From NCBI GenBank assembly GCA_030674155.1, contig CM060320.1, positions 18,327,369 to 18,391,368 on the forward strand: a stretch of 64,000 nt of DNA, given 5' to 3'. The translations under genes and the position numbers were made by a program. The notes beneath the pieces are model-generated. The model was not told where the DNA came from and did not search any database. It saw only the letters and a list, made by a program, of their open reading frames with translations. The DNA is from Stramonita haemastoma. Taxonomy: Eukaryota > Mollusca > Gastropoda > Neogastropoda > Muricidae. Shown here in pieces: positions 26,505 through 41,671 of this stretch; the stretch's first letter is position 1, and every line of letters starts with the position of its first letter.

Positions 26505-28789
26505 AGACAGTGTTTATTTCACTTTTTCCATGGCACATGTTTGCGATCAAAGGCATTTTCCATTCGGTCTGTCTCTTTGATTCTAAATTCGCATGGAGCA
26601 AAAATATTCGAGGTGATAGAAATAAAACGCGAATTAGGTGATTTTTTTTTTTTACAAATATCTTAGTAACAAAAAAATTGAAGTTAAAAAATCCCAAATA
26701 CCGCACCTAGTTGTGGTGAGACTTTTTAAAAAAATATATGTGAATCAATATATTGTGTGGTGGGTGGTTTTTCTTTTCGAAAAAGGGGGGTGATGCTTAT
26801 TGTGAAAAACAGGAATGAGTTTTCAGCTCTTTTTTTGTCAAGCATGGACTTAATTTTGGCTTTGACAAACAAGGCATGTAACAAGGTGGCTCGGATTGTC
26901 CTTTGTCAGTTGTTTAGAGCATAGAAGTTTGTTTTAACCAAACGTGTGGGTTGATGCTAACGGTTCATTTTGCCAGGTTTGTGGTCAGAATCATTATGTC
27001 TGCAAATTAAACATACAGCTAAGGTCATGCTACTGACTCATGCCCTTGGTTTGTTTACTCTAAGACGTGGACATGTGAGGGGTTTTGGTCTTTGTTTATA
27101 TATTTATTATATACTCATGCACGAAAGTATACTCGATTAAACATTCTGGACAAGCATAGCTGCAAGAACATAATTACAATAACAAACACTCGTATGTACG
27201 CCTACACACTTTAGCGCGAGCAAGGGATAGAAGACATGCTAAAGAAAAGGCCTAAATCAGATTGATAAAAAGATAGAAACACGAAGAGACGGACAGCCTC
27301 ATTGCCGACGGAACCGAAATCTTTGTCGACATATTAAAAACTGAAGAACAAGAAAGGGAAAGAAAGATCAAAGAACCCAACGAATGCAAAACGATTCGGG
27401 CATCCGAGGTTGATTGCCACATAAAACATAGACCTTGGATGGGGATTGTCACATTAAACATAGACCTTAGATGTTGATTGTCACATAAAACATAGAGCGT
27501 AACTGTTGAGGCTCTTTCATTTGGGCCCGGCAACATGAGGCTGGTGTGAATACGTCAGCCAGCTCAATTAATCTTCTCCCCCCCTGTATGGGCCCACCAC
27601 GGAGGAGCAGTGGCAAAGAATATGAAAGCGTTGATGTCGGCCCCGCAGAGCTGCCCGCACATGAAAGACAAGTGACGTCTGGCAGTGAAGTCTGACAGCC
27701 AGTCAAAGACTTGCTTTGTGACCGTGTGCAGCGTGACCTCTGCCAATGAGGGTCACGTCCCTGGCGCCAGCCCGCCCGCCCCCGTTGGGGCTGTGCTTAA
27801 AGGGGACACACAGTCCACTGACGAGTTGATCTCGTTGGGCTTACCATCTCCTTCACGTCAAACTCCTGTGTCTTATGACTACTATCTTTTAGTTACAGGA
27901 AATTCTACATAAAGTTTGCAACATTGTTGATCTGTGGAAGTTGCCGTTTTGTGCAAAGGAGGCAACAATTTTGCGAGCTTTTTGGAGGGAAAAGAAAATA
28001 TCGGGAAAAGACAGTAATGTTAGTCTCCCACCTTGTTTCCGATTTTAACAGACAAGAAAGAGCGTCACTAGTAAATTAAAGTGTCTGTTTACTGCAGGAG
28101 TCTACAAAACAATGTTAAAACATGCCAAATTTAGATTGGCTAGGAAAAACGGGGAAAAAGACGACTAATGGCCTCAAGTCGATAAGATTGAAACTAGTTT
28201 TTTCTTTTTCTTGGGGTTTCCAATTCGGATTTGCTTGAGAGAGTCCGTTGTTTTCTTAATCCACACTCTTGTGCATTCCAGAAGTATTGTGTATATTTAA
28301 CGTCAGTTGATTTCGACAAGCCAGAGTGTACGTCTGTGCCTGCTACCCAGATGGTATGGGCCTTTCTGTGAATTTGGTTACAGTTTCTGGGGGCAGACTT
28401 ATGTCCTTTCCGTTTTGCGATTTTTCAGGACGTATTCAAAACAAACCGAAAGTTCTCCAATATGAACAGTGACTTATCTTCTCTGTTTCTATCAACATGT
28501 TCTTTTTAACTGAATGTTCCATGTCCTTGGTTTCACTGTGTAACATCAGTCACTTCAGTCAGCACGCTTGTCACTTTCTTTGCTCTGGTAATGTCTGACC
28601 AGATTGTAAACTTATCAACAATGTCATTATAAATTTCATACTCCAGAAGTTATGAGGTTTAAACACAAAGAAGACAAGAAGGAAAACTTTGGTACAATAA
28701 AATGGTTTAGTACTATGTAGAATGCTGCTCTTGAAAAGATTGCAAGAAGGCTTGCAATTACAGAACATAACATTGGAGTGATTAGATAA

Positions 28790-28928
<139 letters not shown>

Positions 28929-29084
28929 CTATCGTACCAAACTGCAACGTCATCTCAACAAGTGGTTGGTCCATAGCTACATTTCAATGCATAAGGAAGA
29001 TGTGGGAGAGGGTACTTGCCTACAAGCCACTCACTGCCTGAAGAAGGAAGGAAGAGGAGGGGGGTTGTCGCTTGGAGTGGGCAG

Positions 29085-29263
29085 CAGCAGCCATCAAATT
29101 CTGTCCTGCCCCTCTGTCCCCCTGTGTCAGTCCCGGGTCAGCGCTGGTGTCGGTCATTTGGATTCATGGGCAGCCGTAGGGATTGATGGGCCCGTTTTAT
29201 GTCTCTCTCGCCTGCCCGGCCTCCCGCTAGCTGCCGGGCCTCCTATCCCTCCCCTTGCTGTTA

Positions 29264-29294
<31 letters not shown>

Positions 29295-29350
29295 ACCATT
29301 AGCTGCCGTGATGGCGGGATGCCTCGTTGGCCTTCTGATAAAGGAGAGAA
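29085..29350. promoter_or_regulatory. GC-rich, repeat-poor intronic patch
   Basis: This patch is clearly GC-richer than its surroundings and free of CT/AC tracts apart from a CTG-type run (29264-29294). An ORF of 180 codons crosses it, but that ORF ends in (TA)n-coded Ile/Tyr, has no splice-consistent boundaries and matches nothing I recognise. A regulatory element or a relic is possible; the evidence is composition only. Confidence 0.2.
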
Positions 29351-29451
29351 GCGCAGATAAAAGGAGGAGAGGGGGGGGGGAATGTTGGGTGGAGGACTCG
29401 GAAGGCGGGGATAGTCATTTACTTTTTGACATGACTATACTGTTGCTGGGT

Positions 29452-29461
29452 TTATATATAT

Positions 29462-29534
<73 letters not shown>

Positions 29535-29536
29535 AT
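29452..29536. repeat. (TA)n microsatellite
   Basis: About 40 TA units with two AATATA interruptions. The strands are self-complementary, so cruciform extrusion is possible. Confidence 0.96.
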
Positions 29537-30111
29537 ACCTATTTCTGTATATAATTGCACAGTTTTAAGATGAGATTTTTAAAATGCTACAAGGCGACAG
29601 CCCCGATATGGCCTCTGTGGTCGGCAAGGTCATAATATAAACAAGAAGATTGGTTGTTCTATATTTCTGTTGTTAATCTTCATGTCTTCAGCGAATCGTT
29701 ATCCGAAGAAAGCGATGGAACAATACCCATGAAATTCTACCCTGCCACTTTTCCGTGGCCCCGTCTTTACAAGTGTTTGCACTGAATGGCCAGAATCAGT
29801 TATCTGGTAGTGGCCGGAATTGTATAGTCAACAGAGTGAACCCCATGACTGTGGCCAACAGTCTAATCCCCACTGCTCTGTGCCTGTCTGTTTTATGTCC
29901 CGAATTAAAGTAAGCAGCAAAAAGAACCCATCCAGTTTTCTGTTCCTGTGCAGGTGAAGGGTTTTTAGCACAGAGCGGTCTTGAAGGCAGTTGAATGGAA
30001 AGCAATCAGCGCAAGGCGCGGAGAGAGTTTTTTGGGGGGATAGCAAGTGCATGTAGCTTTGCAGGAAAATACCATGAACTCGGTTTGCGGGGGAAGACAT
30101 CCCCGTGGTTA

Positions 30112-30280
<169 letters not shown>

Positions 30281-30436
30281 ATAAAGAAACAGAGTATTGA
30301 GTACAACAGGATATCTGAAGTTGGTGGGTGAGGGGGGGGGGGGGGGCGCACTCTTTTCAATCAGTTGCTAAAGTGCCTGCATGTTACTGTTTTGTGAAGG
30401 TACGAGCTTAATACCGACTCAATCGGCCCCATATTA

Positions 30437-31400
30437 TATGATAATAATAATAATAATACATGGAATTTGTATAGCGCTATCTCTTGTAAAAACAAATCAA
30501 AGCGCTTTCATTCGACCTAAACAACACACAATCAACAACTATTTACAGTTTTAACAAATTCAAATATACACACACACACAACACGCACGCACGCATGCAC
30601 GCAGCACGCCCGCGCGCACACACACCTACAAACGTTAAGCACTTTGGCAGGTGGATGTTGAAGGCAGGGACAGGTAAGAGATGGAAGCGGAAGGAGAAAA
30701 ACTTAGGTTTGAAATAAGTGTGTCTTGAGGTTAGATTTAAAAGTGTCATAAGTAGGCTTTTGCCGGAGGGAGAGAGGAAGGTCGTTCCAGATCGATGGAC
30801 CAGAAACAGAGAAAGAGCGGCGGCCAACGGTAGATAGGTTGAATCTGGGTATTCTTAAAGACAAAGTATCTGCCGAGGAGCGGAGGGAGCGAGAAGGTGT
30901 GTACAAGTGAAGACATTCACAGAGGTAGGAGGGCGCAGTATTGTGGAGACATTTGTAACAGAGGGTATCGATCTTGTAGTTTACTCTCTGTGGTACGGGC
31001 AGCCAATGGAGAGATTGCAAGAGAGGGGTAATGTGCTCGGATTTTTTCTTTCTGAGGACCAGGCGAGCTGCAGAGTTTTGTATACGTTGAAGGGAGTGGA
31101 TGGATGATGCTGGCAGACCAGCCAAAAGAGAATTGCTATAGTCCAGACGTGAGAGAATAAGAGAAGTGACAAGTTTGGATGTTGCATCAGTGGACAGGTA
31201 CTTACGAATTGCGCTAATACGCCGTAGTTGATAGTAGCATAACTGACAGGTTTGGGTAATGAATTTTTGCATGGAGAGAGTGTTGTCGACAACGACTCCT
31301 AGATACTTCACAGAAGTGGATAGCGGAACTGACGTATTGCCGAATTCTATTGAAGTTGTTGGAACGGAGGAGAGTTTGTGTTTGGTGCCTACGAGCATGA
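30437..31400 (-). mobile_element. CR1/L2-like LINE, 3' end with RT C-terminal coding region
   Basis: A minus-strand frame at 30703-31398 (231 codons) carries the region downstream of the reverse transcriptase palm in CR1/L2-type LINEs: KYLGVVVDNTLSM, LSRLDYSNSLLAGLP, LQRIQNSAARLV, HITPLLQSLHWLPVPQR, GRRSFSVSGPSIWNDLP and a final FKSNLKTHLFQT. About 265 bp of 3' UTR follows, with an AC-rich patch (30568-30628), a stem with AGCGCT arms, and a tail of ATT units (30440-30458 on +). The copy is 5'-truncated near 31400: the polymerase core and endonuclease are absent, so it cannot move on its own. The reading frame is intact over its length, suggesting a fairly young insertion. A second copy lies at 62920-63725. 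Confidence 0.88.
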
Positions 31401-32843
31401 ATTATATTCATATTCATATTATATGAATGAATATTGTTATAGTTGATTGATGATGCTGTCACACATCTGTGTTCGGTTGTCTGTTGAATTATCTCTGCTC
31501 CCACTTTCCTGGGTTGATTATCCCCTTCACCCTATATCAGGACAGTGGAAAAAGAGGCTAAACCCCGGTTAAACAAACATACAGGTAAGGAAGGGGGTAC
31601 GAATTTCTGGTGTTAGATACAAGCAATCAGTGCGTAGATTATCATCATTTTCTTGTGGATCATAAATGTCTTTTGTATGCTTTTATTTGAAATCAAATGC
31701 ATAAAGACCACATTATCAGCCCGCCAGTTTTATACGCGTGTGGTGTCGTTAAGTGTGTGTTTGTCATAAACTGGTCAGGCTGAACAGGGATAAGAACCAC
31801 CCTTCTTGGTTTGTTGGCAGATGTGTTATACTGTACCATGTTTTATTGGGTGTTGGGTGTTGTTTTAACTAGAGCCACTTGGGATTTCTCCTTAATTTGT
31901 AAATGATAAAGTAGTCTGGAGTCTTACCTCTAGACATTTGTCTAACATTTATTTCAAGTTTTATAATCATCTTTTGAATTATTCCGCCACTTCTCATCTT
32001 AAGTGAATAGTTTCAATACTAAACGATTGCTTTGTTTTGGTAAGGGAGTGACAGTACCAGTAACCTGCCGACAGGATGGCTGGAATGGCTGTTCATGGTG
32101 AACGTGCATTAGCCGACTACTATCTCCTAACGTGGCCAGAGGGTTCACAGAAAATGAACTGATAGCATCAGCACACGCACGCTCTTGTGTCGGTAGACCT
32201 ATATGGAGATTGGTAGAGAAGGGAGGGGGGGGCAGGATGTTGTCGTTGCATCTTGTTGATGCATCTAGCTCTGTTTCCAACAAGGCATGATTCTTGTTTT
32301 GCATTACAATTTGTGAGGGAAGGGCGAATGGAGATATCTGTATATATGTGATATGTATGTGATAATTATATATATATCTGATATCTGAGCTGTCGTTAAA
32401 TGGTTTTCTTTTGATAACTGGATTAAGTGTTCAACTGCGCAAAGTCGGTCCAAACGTTACGACATCGTTTGATATCAACACATGAAAATACGACTGAAAA
32501 CCATGACAATAAAAAGATGTCATAAAAATAAAAATCCAGTCGAAACTGCGAACTTAAGGTGAATGTTTCCTCTCTCTCTCCTGGAATTTGCGCGCTCACA
32601 AAGACAATAGGAATTGTCAGATTTGGTACTGTTTGTCCTGCGATTTGCTGTCAGCACACTGGCAACCCACCTGGTGAAGGGAAGGAGAAGGTCAGTTTCC
32701 ACGGAACATTTCCAGACCCCAAGAGCTCTTATCTCCCTTGAGGATGACCACTTTACGACAACTACATTTTTACGACTCAACAGATAGCCTGTGGTCAGAA
32801 TGTCCAGCCTGCGATCTGATAGAGCGGGATGGAGCCACCTTCA

Positions 32844-33075
32844 TGGGGATTTTTTACTCCCTGGAGTTAACATCAGTTCCAACTCCAGTATCCCGGAAGT
32901 CCGGATGAAACAATTAAATTAGGTCCCGTGTACGAACGCGCACAGAATATCTTGCAGACACGTTAAAACCTGCTTCACCTATCGGAAAAGTAAGCCACTG
33001 CGTGCTGGTGGGAACGAATGGCAACAATTCAAAAACGAATACACTCTGATGTCCTGTTCAGACATCATCCCAGAA
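32844..33075 (+). mobile_element. SINE body, degenerate, + strand
   Basis: The segment contains GGGGATTTTTTACTCCCTGG, AGTTAACATCAGTTCCAACTC, CGGATGAAAC, GTACGAACGCGCACAGAATA and GTGCTGGTGGGAACGAATGG, in the order of the SINE at 55229. The head and the 3' hairpin are not recognisable. Confidence 0.7.
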
Positions 33076-34180
33076 GTCCTGAATGCGGCCGGCCACCTTA
33101 ACGGTGGGCAAACGGTCGCACACCCAAAATCTCATTACTGGCAAACCTCAGGGATCTAACTGAGAAACCAAAAACAAAAATATCTCGTTTAAAAATCTTA
33201 TCTTCCCGTTTGCAGGAAAGGTTTAGCGTCATAGCACAAATGTAGTGAGCGTTTACGTCGATTAAAAAATAACCAACACAAGCCGACAATCCCAATTTGA
33301 GATATCAAAGTTGTCTTTGAGTCTTGAGACAAGGATGTTGTGAAGGATGAATAATATAGCCATGTATGTGCTTGCAGTCTTTTCCTCCAAGAAGATCAGC
33401 AGCATAGGTCTTCACAAGTGTGTCTGTGTCTGTGAGTGCGTGTGTACACGCGAGACCATGAGCACTGACGTAGGAATACATAAAAAGAGACAAGACGTGA
33501 ACACCGGCTTCTAGGGATTTCAAACATAATAATAATAATAATAATAATATGGCACATAATAATTCTTTTTGGGGGTGAGAACAAGAACCATGGGTGTGTA
33601 TAATGAAAAACTGAGGATGGAAAAAGAATGCTTACAATGCAAATACAATCTGTTTTTTGTGGATATTGTTGTTTGGTTTTTGTTTGTAAAGGAGGGCTAG
33701 GGTAAATGACAAAGTACCTGTTTGACATCACATCAGCCTAAACAAAAAATACGGCCGAAACTGCCGTTGCACTGTTTTTGCTTGTAGCCACTCCGCTTGC
33801 GTGAACACTCAGTCTGTGATGTGCGGTGGTGGGTAAGAAAGTTGGCTTTCAAACAAGGTTATTTATTATATATAATAATGTCGTGCTTGGCGAAGTTGAA
33901 AGTGCAATTTTCCCCTTTGATAGGAACAGTGCAGCTTTATGCTTTGCCGAAACCTTGACACGAGTGCCGAAAGTGATAAACACGATGTTATTGATGCTGA
34001 GCGCCATGTGTGTAACAAGCTAAAATAGCCGTTATTATGGATCAAAGTTCTCTTGAATCAATAGAACCTACAGTCCCGTGCAGAATATGGCTTTTAGCAA
34101 GTCGGCCAGAACGATGATGATAATAACGGTAATGATAATCGACATAGTTTGTCCTACGCATCAATCAGTAAATTTATTCC

Positions 34181-34184
34181 AACT

Positions 34185-34275
<91 letters not shown>
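34181..34275. repeat. (CT)n microsatellite
   Basis: About 45 CT units with one interruption, ending in CCCTCCCCCCTCC. Confidence 0.97.
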
Positions 34276-34276
<1 letters not shown>

Positions 34277-35401
34277 CCCCCTCCAGACAGATGTGCTATT
34301 TGAATCATAATATATCCCCCTCCCTGTAAAAATGAGTACATCATTTATGCTCCTTCCCTCTCCAGCCAATGCTGGGCGGCTTAACGAAGCCTCCTCAAGA
34401 ATGTCTGTGTCTGTTTCTGTCTGGATGTGGGTAAATTTCCGTCTGTGTTTCTGCCTGTGTTGCTGTATGTCAGTTTATCTGTCTGTGTGTCTGCGCCCCA
34501 GAATAGGGACATAAATTGATTGGAAGGTGGAGGGAAGGAGAGATGATGGCTGTCGATTTATTACGGCACTTGCCGTTTTGTCCAGCACGGAGGCAAACAG
34601 ATAAATGGGATCGTGCGGTTTATGGTCCAGCGAGGCTATAGCTCAGGCCAGGCATTTCTGCTGGCCTGGGAATCGCTACCGACATCTCCAAAACTATGGA
34701 AGCCTGCGAGTATCGAAAGTTAAACTGTATCGTTTCCTTTGTGAAATCAATTCTTTTTTTCCCTTCTTTTGAAAGTAATGATGATGATTATCATTATTAT
34801 TACCATCTTGTTGTCATCATTATTAACATCATTAGTACTGGTGGTAATATCAGAGTAGAAGTGACGTCATCATGATCTTCAATCTTATTGTTGTTGTGTT
34901 CATGAATGATTCAATAAATGGATAGCAAGGAAAGTATCATATCAAATGTATGGTTTTGACACAAGACTTACAAATGCAATCTGTGATGTCTGCCAGCCTT
35001 GATGAAGATCGGTAGGATAAAAACCAATACATACAAATACTTTTTCATTTCACAATACCAAAACTTTGTAACTATGGAGGAGTCAAGATTTGTCATATCT
35101 ACATAAAATTGTAATGTTGCTGACCAGTTTTTATTGTCAGGTGAAAGTGATCCCTTTTGTGGATAAAAAAAAAAATGCTGATCTTTTTGACAATAGGGTG
35201 CTGATGCAATTAATGTCAAGTACCTATTGCTGTTTAGATCATTCTGTTCCGTGTTTATGGCAGATGCCATGGGCCGTTTGCATTTATAGTATTATGTGCA
35301 TGTTTGCCCTCACGTGTTCTTTAGCCGTGATGAAATAAACATCTTCTGTTTTGTTACGGTAACGAGGAAATAAAAGAATGCCAGCATGAATGAGAATGCA
35401 C

Positions 35402-35414
35402 GTGTTGTGTGTGT

Positions 35415-35474
<60 letters not shown>
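35402..35474. repeat. (GT)n microsatellite
   Basis: About 35 GT units on the + strand. It is the only long GT tract between 21 and 38 kb in this intron. Confidence 0.95.
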
Positions 35475-35476
<2 letters not shown>

Positions 35477-36024
35477 GATGCACGCGTGATTGTTATTGTT
35501 TATACGAGAAGTGTTTGTTTCGGGCACTCGCTTCCAAGTCTGTGATAGTAAACGAAAGGAATGAGGGGGGGGGGGGGGGATTTACGTACTTTGTTCATGT
35601 ATATGTAGATGGGTACATGTGTGCGCGCATTCATGCAAGCGTGTGATGCCAGATTGCAAGTATGAGCATGCAGCGAATTTGGACGACGTCGCTATGAGGC
35701 TGGATGTTTGCGAGCAAGCCACACATGGACGCGTGTGAGTGAAAGGCGTGAAGGCAGGGGGGTATGGGGGAGGAGGAGGGGGTGTGGTAAGGAAGAAGGG
35801 GAGCTGGGTCGGCATGCTAATACAATCTTGATGGTTTCTGATAAAGCTGACAGCGGAGCATGCGTCACAAACTCCCTTTGATCACCCCTTTTTTTTGGCT
35901 TTCCCCTGTTCCCCCCCCCCCCCTCTCTCTCTCTCTTCCCCCCCCCCCCCCGACATTTTTATTTCATTTTTGTATCTATTTATTTTCATCCATGCGCGTT
36001 TTGTAGCGGTTACGTAGCTGCCGG

Positions 36025-36240
36025 CGGGTGGGTGATTTGCACATGAAAAGCCATTAAAACGTTGTGTGAATAAGGGCCCAGCGATGGGTGTAGCTGGCTT
36101 GTAGCGCTGATGATTAGGTGCCATTGATGCGGCTGGTACAAACGTCGTTAGGACTAATGCTCCCAGTGCAGCGCGCAGCAGTGCTGCACGCTGCCTTGCA
36201 GTCCTTCCAGCATGCCGATGCAAAGCTGTCGTAAAAAACA
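36025..36240. promoter_or_regulatory. Repeat-free patch with clustered homeodomain-like sites
   Basis: Between two simple-sequence blocks lies about 215 bp of complex DNA with CCATTAAA (36050), TGATTAGG (36111), CCATTGAT (36121), GACTAATG (36152) and ATGCAAAG (36218, POU-like). A GTGCAGCGCGCAGCAG / GTGCTGCACGC segment (36167-36192) is a near-palindrome. The cluster is the only reason for the call; no conservation can be tested here. Confidence 0.25.
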
Positions 36241-36299
36241 AAAACCCAAACTGCTTGTTGCAAGGCCACCGTCGACACCGCCATCGACGTCATTATCAT

Positions 36300-36334
36300 C
36301 ATTCTCTCTTCTCTCTGTCTGTCTTCTGTCTCTG

Positions 36335-36402
<68 letters not shown>

Positions 36403-36618
36403 CTCTCTCTCCTCTCTCTCTCTCTTCTGTTCATCTGTGGTGTGTGCGGCGTTCGTTTCGTTTGCCGTGCTTTTCCTTTGTCTCTGTCTTGTGTTTGTGC
36501 TGTGTCGTGTCGTCTGTGTGCTCGCTGCTTCTCTCTTTCCTCTCTTCTTTTCTTTTCCTCTACTGTCTCTCCTCTCTCTCCTCCCCTCTCTCCTCTCTCC
36601 CCCTCTCTACTCTCTCTC

Positions 36619-36683
<65 letters not shown>

Positions 36684-36730
36684 CTCTCTTCTCTCTCTCT
36701 CTTCTCTCTCTCTCTCTCTCTCTCTCCTTC
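36300..36730. repeat. Large compound (CT)n region
   Basis: CT arrays at 36303-36428 and 36600-36728 are joined by pyrimidine-rich CTTTTC/CTGTCT sequence. Apparent long ORFs here encode only Ser/Leu strings. Confidence 0.95.
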
Positions 36731-38449
36731 ACCCATGATATTTAGCTATCGCTGACCACTCAGTGGCATCATTAAAAGAGATGTACTCCTAAAGAAGGAA
36801 GGGGCCACGGGAAAATACATTTATGGAGGAGCTTCCTCTCCTCCTCTTCCTCTCCTGGCCCTACTCCCCGATAACCCCCTGTTCTTTTCCTTCTTCGTCT
36901 GCTTATTTCTTTTCCCCCAGAAAGCAAATTCAAAAGATGTGTGTGATGTATGATCCTGTTCGGAGAGACATGAGGTGATTTCAAAAGAGGGATATGATTT
37001 GTACAGAGTGGGTTTCAAAAATTTGTGTGTGTGTGTGTGTGATTTAGAAAAAGGGTATAAGACGTAGGATGAACTTAAAAGAGAGGCCTGTGATTTAATG
37101 TAAAGTAAATTTCAAAAGGATGTGTGATTTATAAAGAGAGAACAAACGATATGAGGTGATTGGAGAAGATAGGCTTACATCAGCTCAGATTTTTTTTACA
37201 CAAAATTTGAAAAGCGTCTAATAATGTATTAAATTGTCAGAATGCTCGAAGCAAGCTCAAAGGATCTGATAAGTTATGATATAGGCCTAGTCAGCAGTTC
37301 ATGGGATGAATTATCTAGATAATCATCAAATCATTCCCCCGTGGGGATGCCAGGGGCCTTTCAGTATAAAGACCATCCCCACATTCTGGAAATTATGTGC
37401 TAGAAATCTCTTTTCTATCACTCTCTTTGTTTTTGCCGTGCTCCTTTTCTTCCTAAAAAATACAAGGATAAGGTCTTGATTACGTCTGAGCACCCAAAAA
37501 GAACTTCAAAGCCCCATAATGGTGTCAGATAAGATGTTTTTAAAGATTTTTTAAAAGAAAGAAAAAATACAACACTTCGAAAAGTTGGTAACAGTTGATA
37601 AGCCTAGCTCTTTGAAATAAAGAAAATATGTCTTCCCATTTGACTTTAGGTATCCCTTTAGATTATATTTTTAAATCCCTCTTATATTTCAGTCGTTTAG
37701 TTTGGTGACATAGATGTGTGAAAGCATAATGACACAATTGTATGTTTGAAGACTTATTTTTCATTGAGAAAAAAGTGTTCCTGTTTCTCCTCAGTCTGGG
37801 GAATATACAAAAAGCCCTGACGATATTTTTCCCTGCTGTTGCTGGTTTGTAAAATTCTGTATTTTGTTTCTAATACTGAATGAAGTTGTTGAAACCAAAG
37901 CTATAATCAGGTCACGAAACAAGAAGTCGATTTAAAAAAACATTACTATGAGGTGTGAATTAGGGTAAAAGTATGAAATGAATCGGGAAGCCTTATTATG
38001 AGATCATGGTTCAGGTGAGATTTATTTTTAAAAAAAAAACAAAAAAAAAACGTGAGGCAATTCATAAACTAGTTCAAAGAGTAGGTGCCCTGCCGACACA
38101 CCCCGTTCTGCCAAGAATAGGGGCATCCTGCTGATGTGGGAGTTCGTTGTTCTATGTGGGCTGACGACATGGCTGAGGCATCAAAGGTCTCCTTTCTATT
38201 GCCCGTCTTTGTCAGTGATGTGCTTCTCGTGTATTACAGGATCACAGAGAGTGGATCTTCTTAGTCAGATACAATATTGAATTGAATACAAGTTTTTTCT
38301 TGTTGTTCTGTTTACTGTTTTCAGTGTTTGTTTTGAAGTGTAAATAAATGCTGATGACGTAAACTCAGCAGTTCCTCATATGTGTATAAGATGTAAGAAA
38401 GTATAGGCCTACTCTGTGAATGTGCCCATAAAGAAACGCGGGGTGCATG

Positions 38450-38583
<134 letters not shown>

Positions 38584-40289
38584 CCATCACACCATCCATC
38601 GCATCGCAACACCAGAGAGTTCCATTCCTGAACTTCAATTAGCATTAAGGAAGAAGGAGGTGTAAAAACCGAAATCTGACATCAAAAAGCCATCATCTGG
38701 AACAACAGTCACTGAGCTCCACCGAGAAACCAGGTGCTGTTGGAAGTTCACCTCGTGACAGCAGAGTAGAAATGGAGGATGACGGGAGAGGGGTGTTGCC
38801 TGGCAGGGCTTCAACTGCTCACCTCATCACACCTGCCTGCTAATGATGATCAGGGGCCCTAATGAGAACAGCAAAGGCCACGGAGGGGGTGATGTGAACA
38901 GCTGTACACTGACTTGGCACTGTCTGCCCCCCTCTGTGTATCAAAGCTGACTGCCAGACCTGAGAGCTGTTGTGTGTATTGGTGTCATGTCCACCTGGCT
39001 GTTGTTACAGGGCCGGTTAGTTTGGAGAGGGGGGGATATCGAACTGTTTTAAAACGTAGGCGCTGTTTCCTGGGTATTTGGCGTATAAACTCCGGTTTTG
39101 ACTTGAACGACAATGAGCAAAGGACAGCAGGGTACATGGATGACTGCAGTAACAGAAGACTGTAATGCCCATAAAAGATAACACAGTCACTTTGTGCAGA
39201 ATCAGTGATACATGACGTATTTCAGAGAGGCGAGCACTCTGCCAGATTCTCCTCTCCCCAAGACAGTTTCTGCAGAAATTCAATGCAGTGCTCCATCGAC
39301 TAGCAAGGGAGCCATTGACAAATCGGGTTGTTGCACGTTCCCCAGCCTAACTTAAACCTTGAGGGTCACCCAGAATATGACTCTGACTCTCACCCCACCA
39401 GGGAATCGTTGTAAATACCTACTGGCTGAGAAGTTGGCGTGTGTGGCTTTTCTAGTACCGAGCCATATAGGCAGCCATAATCTGACTTCAGAGGATGAGA
39501 GCGTGGAGGTTGTTACGCTAACAGCTTGTCGTAGCTGGAAATGTCTCAACATTATATTCAAAGCATAACAACATTGTAATGTTGGCTTTGGCACTTAGCT
39601 CACATCAACAAGTGACACAGCTTTTGGCCCGAGTCACGGAGTCCAGGCAAGTCCACAGTGTTTCAGCATTGGTCAAGTACAGAAATAGCTGTAAATCAGG
39701 CTGTACACAATTGGTAAAAGGTGTGGCGAAGAGCCATTTTGTGTAGTAGGTTTGTTAATATGTGTAGTAGTATGATGACGGCCATGTACATTACGGTAGT
39801 GAGCCATTTTGTGTAGGACTGGCAATATTTGTAGTGTTATGGCAGTAGACCACTTAACGTAAAAGTGTGTGACATTACGTGTGGAGAGATGGTCATGAAT
39901 CAATGTACACATAAATGTACAGTGGATGTATGCTGAGAATGGACCGTAGAGGGGTCTAGAACTCCGCAGTGTCTTAGGTGTTTGGTTATGATCAAGGATT
40001 GTCTCGTGCATCTTGAATACTGTGGCTGTACTTCATTGTATAATAAGGCATGTATGTGACAATGTTTGGCCGAATGAAAACTCAGTGGTCAATTTTATAA
40101 GGGCAAGCCATGTCGTGAGGGAGTTTTTGTAACGAAACTCTTGTAGAAATTTGGAATAAGTGAAAGGTTGCATTGCCTGCATGTATTCAATCACCACTAT
40201 GGTCAAGAATCGTCATCGTGTTCTGTTTTTTGCTGGAACGCACTCAAAATACACACTCACGCACCTACGAAAGCTTGTATGCTCAGAAT

Positions 40290-40467
<178 letters not shown>

Positions 40468-41204
40468 TCTCAACGAAACCTTTACTCACTTCACGCTAGG
40501 CCTATATCGCCAGCTTCTGGAAATGAAATGATCTACATAACTCTCGACATCCCTGACAGCCGAGTCAAGTGGTGGAGTGACAAAGCGATAGCAAATACCC
40601 CCATTTTCCTCCCCTCCTCCCTGATGGATTGCACGCTCGAGACACAGTCGTCATCACAGTAAATGGCATACATATTGCGCGTGCCTGTCGCTATAGGCCT
40701 CTCTCTCTCTGCACAGTGGCAGTCTATTCACAGTAGGCTAGCCTGGGATGGGATGGATGGAGCAAGTTTGGGGTGGGTGGTGGGGGGTGTTGTGGAGAAG
40801 TGAGAGGTGGTTGCCATACCCCATCTGCCAGGAATGTGGTATAGGCCTGTGGTGCCGATGGAGACGGAGTTGGAATTCCCGGGTATGAATTGTTTTCCGG
40901 TATTTGTTCAGCTAATTCCGTACTACTCGGAGACAGCCAACAAGTGGTTGTTGCATTGAACATCTTGTGTGAACGGGGTTTTACGATTCTTTCTTCGCTT
41001 GAGAGGAGTAGTGAGGCGAAAATGCAGATCTATTATATAAGGATTAAGTGTATTGGTGACAGTCTTCACTGCTTTTTTTCTGGTCACTTCTTCGACTTGC
41101 TCACACGTTTGTCCAGTTGCCTGTGTGGATTCTCAAGACGTAACGCATGTGCGCGAGCGTGCGGGGTGGAAATACGTTTGTGCGAGACGCAAGCTCGTGC
41201 TCGT

Positions 41205-41632
41205 GGGCTTGTGTACACACACACACACACACACCACACACACACACACACACACTACACAACACACACATAAATACATACATACATACATACATACATA
41301 CATACATACATACATACAGTCACTCACTTTGTTTTTAACTTTTGCTACAGAATTATTTGGTTTTCACGGTCTGTTAAACTTGTAACGCATTGCGATGTTC
41401 GTTATGTCGTCATTCCGATACAATCTGGACTATTGTAATATTTTATGTATACCTGTACCCCCCCCCCCCCCCCTCTCTCTCTCCACACACACACACACAC
41501 ACACACACACACCACACACACACACACACACACCACACACACACACCACACACCACGCACGCACGCACGCACACTTACACGCACGCACGCACGCACGCAC
41601 GCACACTTACACACACACACACACACACACAC

Positions 41633-41671
<39 letters not shown>

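Noticed and set aside
28966..29508. 180-codon + strand ORF in the large intron
   Set aside because: It ends in (TA)n-coded Ile/Tyr, contains a CTG-run-coded Ala stretch and lacks splice-consistent borders or recognisable similarity.
39731..39816. Repeated GAGCCATTTTGTGTAG at 39731 and 39801
   Set aside because: Only two copies with a loosely similar third; too little to define a repeat family or element.
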